A stretch of 51,682 nt of DNA. Source: CAG-791 sp963658695. GTDB taxonomy: Bacteria; Bacillota; Clostridia; Lachnospirales; Lachnospiraceae. The position numbers were made by a program, and so were the translations under genes. The stretch spans positions 1 to 51,682 of the forward strand of contig CAVKRN010000011.1 of assembly GCA_963658695.1 (NCBI GenBank), written 5' to 3'. Of the stretch, positions 51,532-51,682 are shown piece after piece. Position 1 is the stretch's first letter, and every line of letters starts with the position of its first letter. Below the pieces are notes generated by a model. It saw nothing but the letters and a program-made list of their open reading frames with translations, searched no databases and was not told where the DNA came from.

Positions 51532-51560
51532 ATAGTAGCAGAACACATGTTCGAAAACAA
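51532..51560 (-). promoter_or_regulatory. SOS promoter with LexA-type box in the spacer
   Basis: On the minus strand: -35 TTGTTT (51,560-51,555), 17-bp spacer, -10 TACTAT (51,537-51,532). The box CGAACATGTGTTCT (51,553-51,540) matches the Firmicute LexA/DinR consensus CGAAC-N4-GTTYG at all but the outer base. Six bases separate the -10 from the start codon. Confidence 0.83.
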
Positions 51561-51591
51561 GCGGGTGACAGTGGTGTCGCCTGCTTGTTTT
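51554..51591. terminator. Large inverted repeat upstream of the SOS promoter
   Basis: AAAACAAGCGGGTGAC (51,554-51,569) pairs with GTCGCCTGCTTGTTTT (51,576-51,591) with two G-U-type pairs. T-rich ends on both strands suggest a bidirectional terminator; its edge supplies the -35. Nothing else is recognised from here to the window end. Confidence 0.5.
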
Positions 51592-51682
51592 CGCGAGGGT
51601 GTTACAAGAAATTTAGCAAGTGAGGCACCCCTCAGAAAAAAGTTCTGCGTTATTAGGCCAGTTATTTTGCAAACGATGTACT

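Overview
The window is a chromosomal replication-origin region of a low-to-mid G+C Firmicute, most likely a Lachnospiraceae-type clostridium. The evidence is the gene order gyrA-gyrB-recF-yaaA-dnaN-dnaA / oriC / rpmH-rnpA-yidD-yidC-jag-mnmE-mnmG-rsmG-parA-parB, near-consensus parS sites, strong AGGAGG-type ribosome binding sites, and lineage-typical families (DUF4446, DUF3881, DUF1858). No tRNA, rRNA, insertion sequence, prophage or CRISPR array was seen.

Left arm (1-14,060). A purine permease; an RmlD-like reductase coupled to a divergent-PAP2 membrane protein; a DUF3048 lipoprotein; a trxA-dacF pair behind trmB; and a small acidic protein of unknown function. Then comes a copper module: a CsoR repressor with an operator inside its own promoter spacer, and a CopA ATPase whose C-terminal copper-chaperone domain carries its own perfect Shine-Dalgarno and start codon. 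A DUF1858 redox protein follows, convergent with gyrA.

Origin (11,589-34,135). The dnaA side (dnaA, dnaN, yaaA, recF, gyrB, gyrA) reads leftward. The rpmH side reads rightward. Between them is an oriC with at least nine DnaA boxes. Three parS sites lie on the right arm: inside rsmG, upstream of parA, and between the DUF4446 gene and serS.

Right arm (34,307-49,418). A set of genes that can be read as one amino-acid programme: PxpB, PxpC and PxpA (ATP-dependent 5-oxoprolinase), a D-amino-acid transaminase, and separate DUF1445 and DUF4392 proteins whose domains are fused in animal D-glutamate cyclase. A complete Liv-type ABC transporter, a cytidylate-kinase-like protein, a class I aminotransferase and alanine racemase follow. 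My reading is uptake and interconversion of D-Ala, D-Glu, 5-oxoproline and L-Glu. The transporter operon has paired TTGTATACAA operators and a structured leader with two consecutive terminator-like hairpins. The window ends with a LexA-controlled, apparently leaderless Y-family polymerase gene coupled to a YolD-like gene.

Intergenic regions carry at least two families of imperfect palindromic repeats. One family of about 95 bp has clear copies near 11.1, 28.7, 31.2 and 40.9 kb. All calls come from reading the sequence; no database search or folding program was run.
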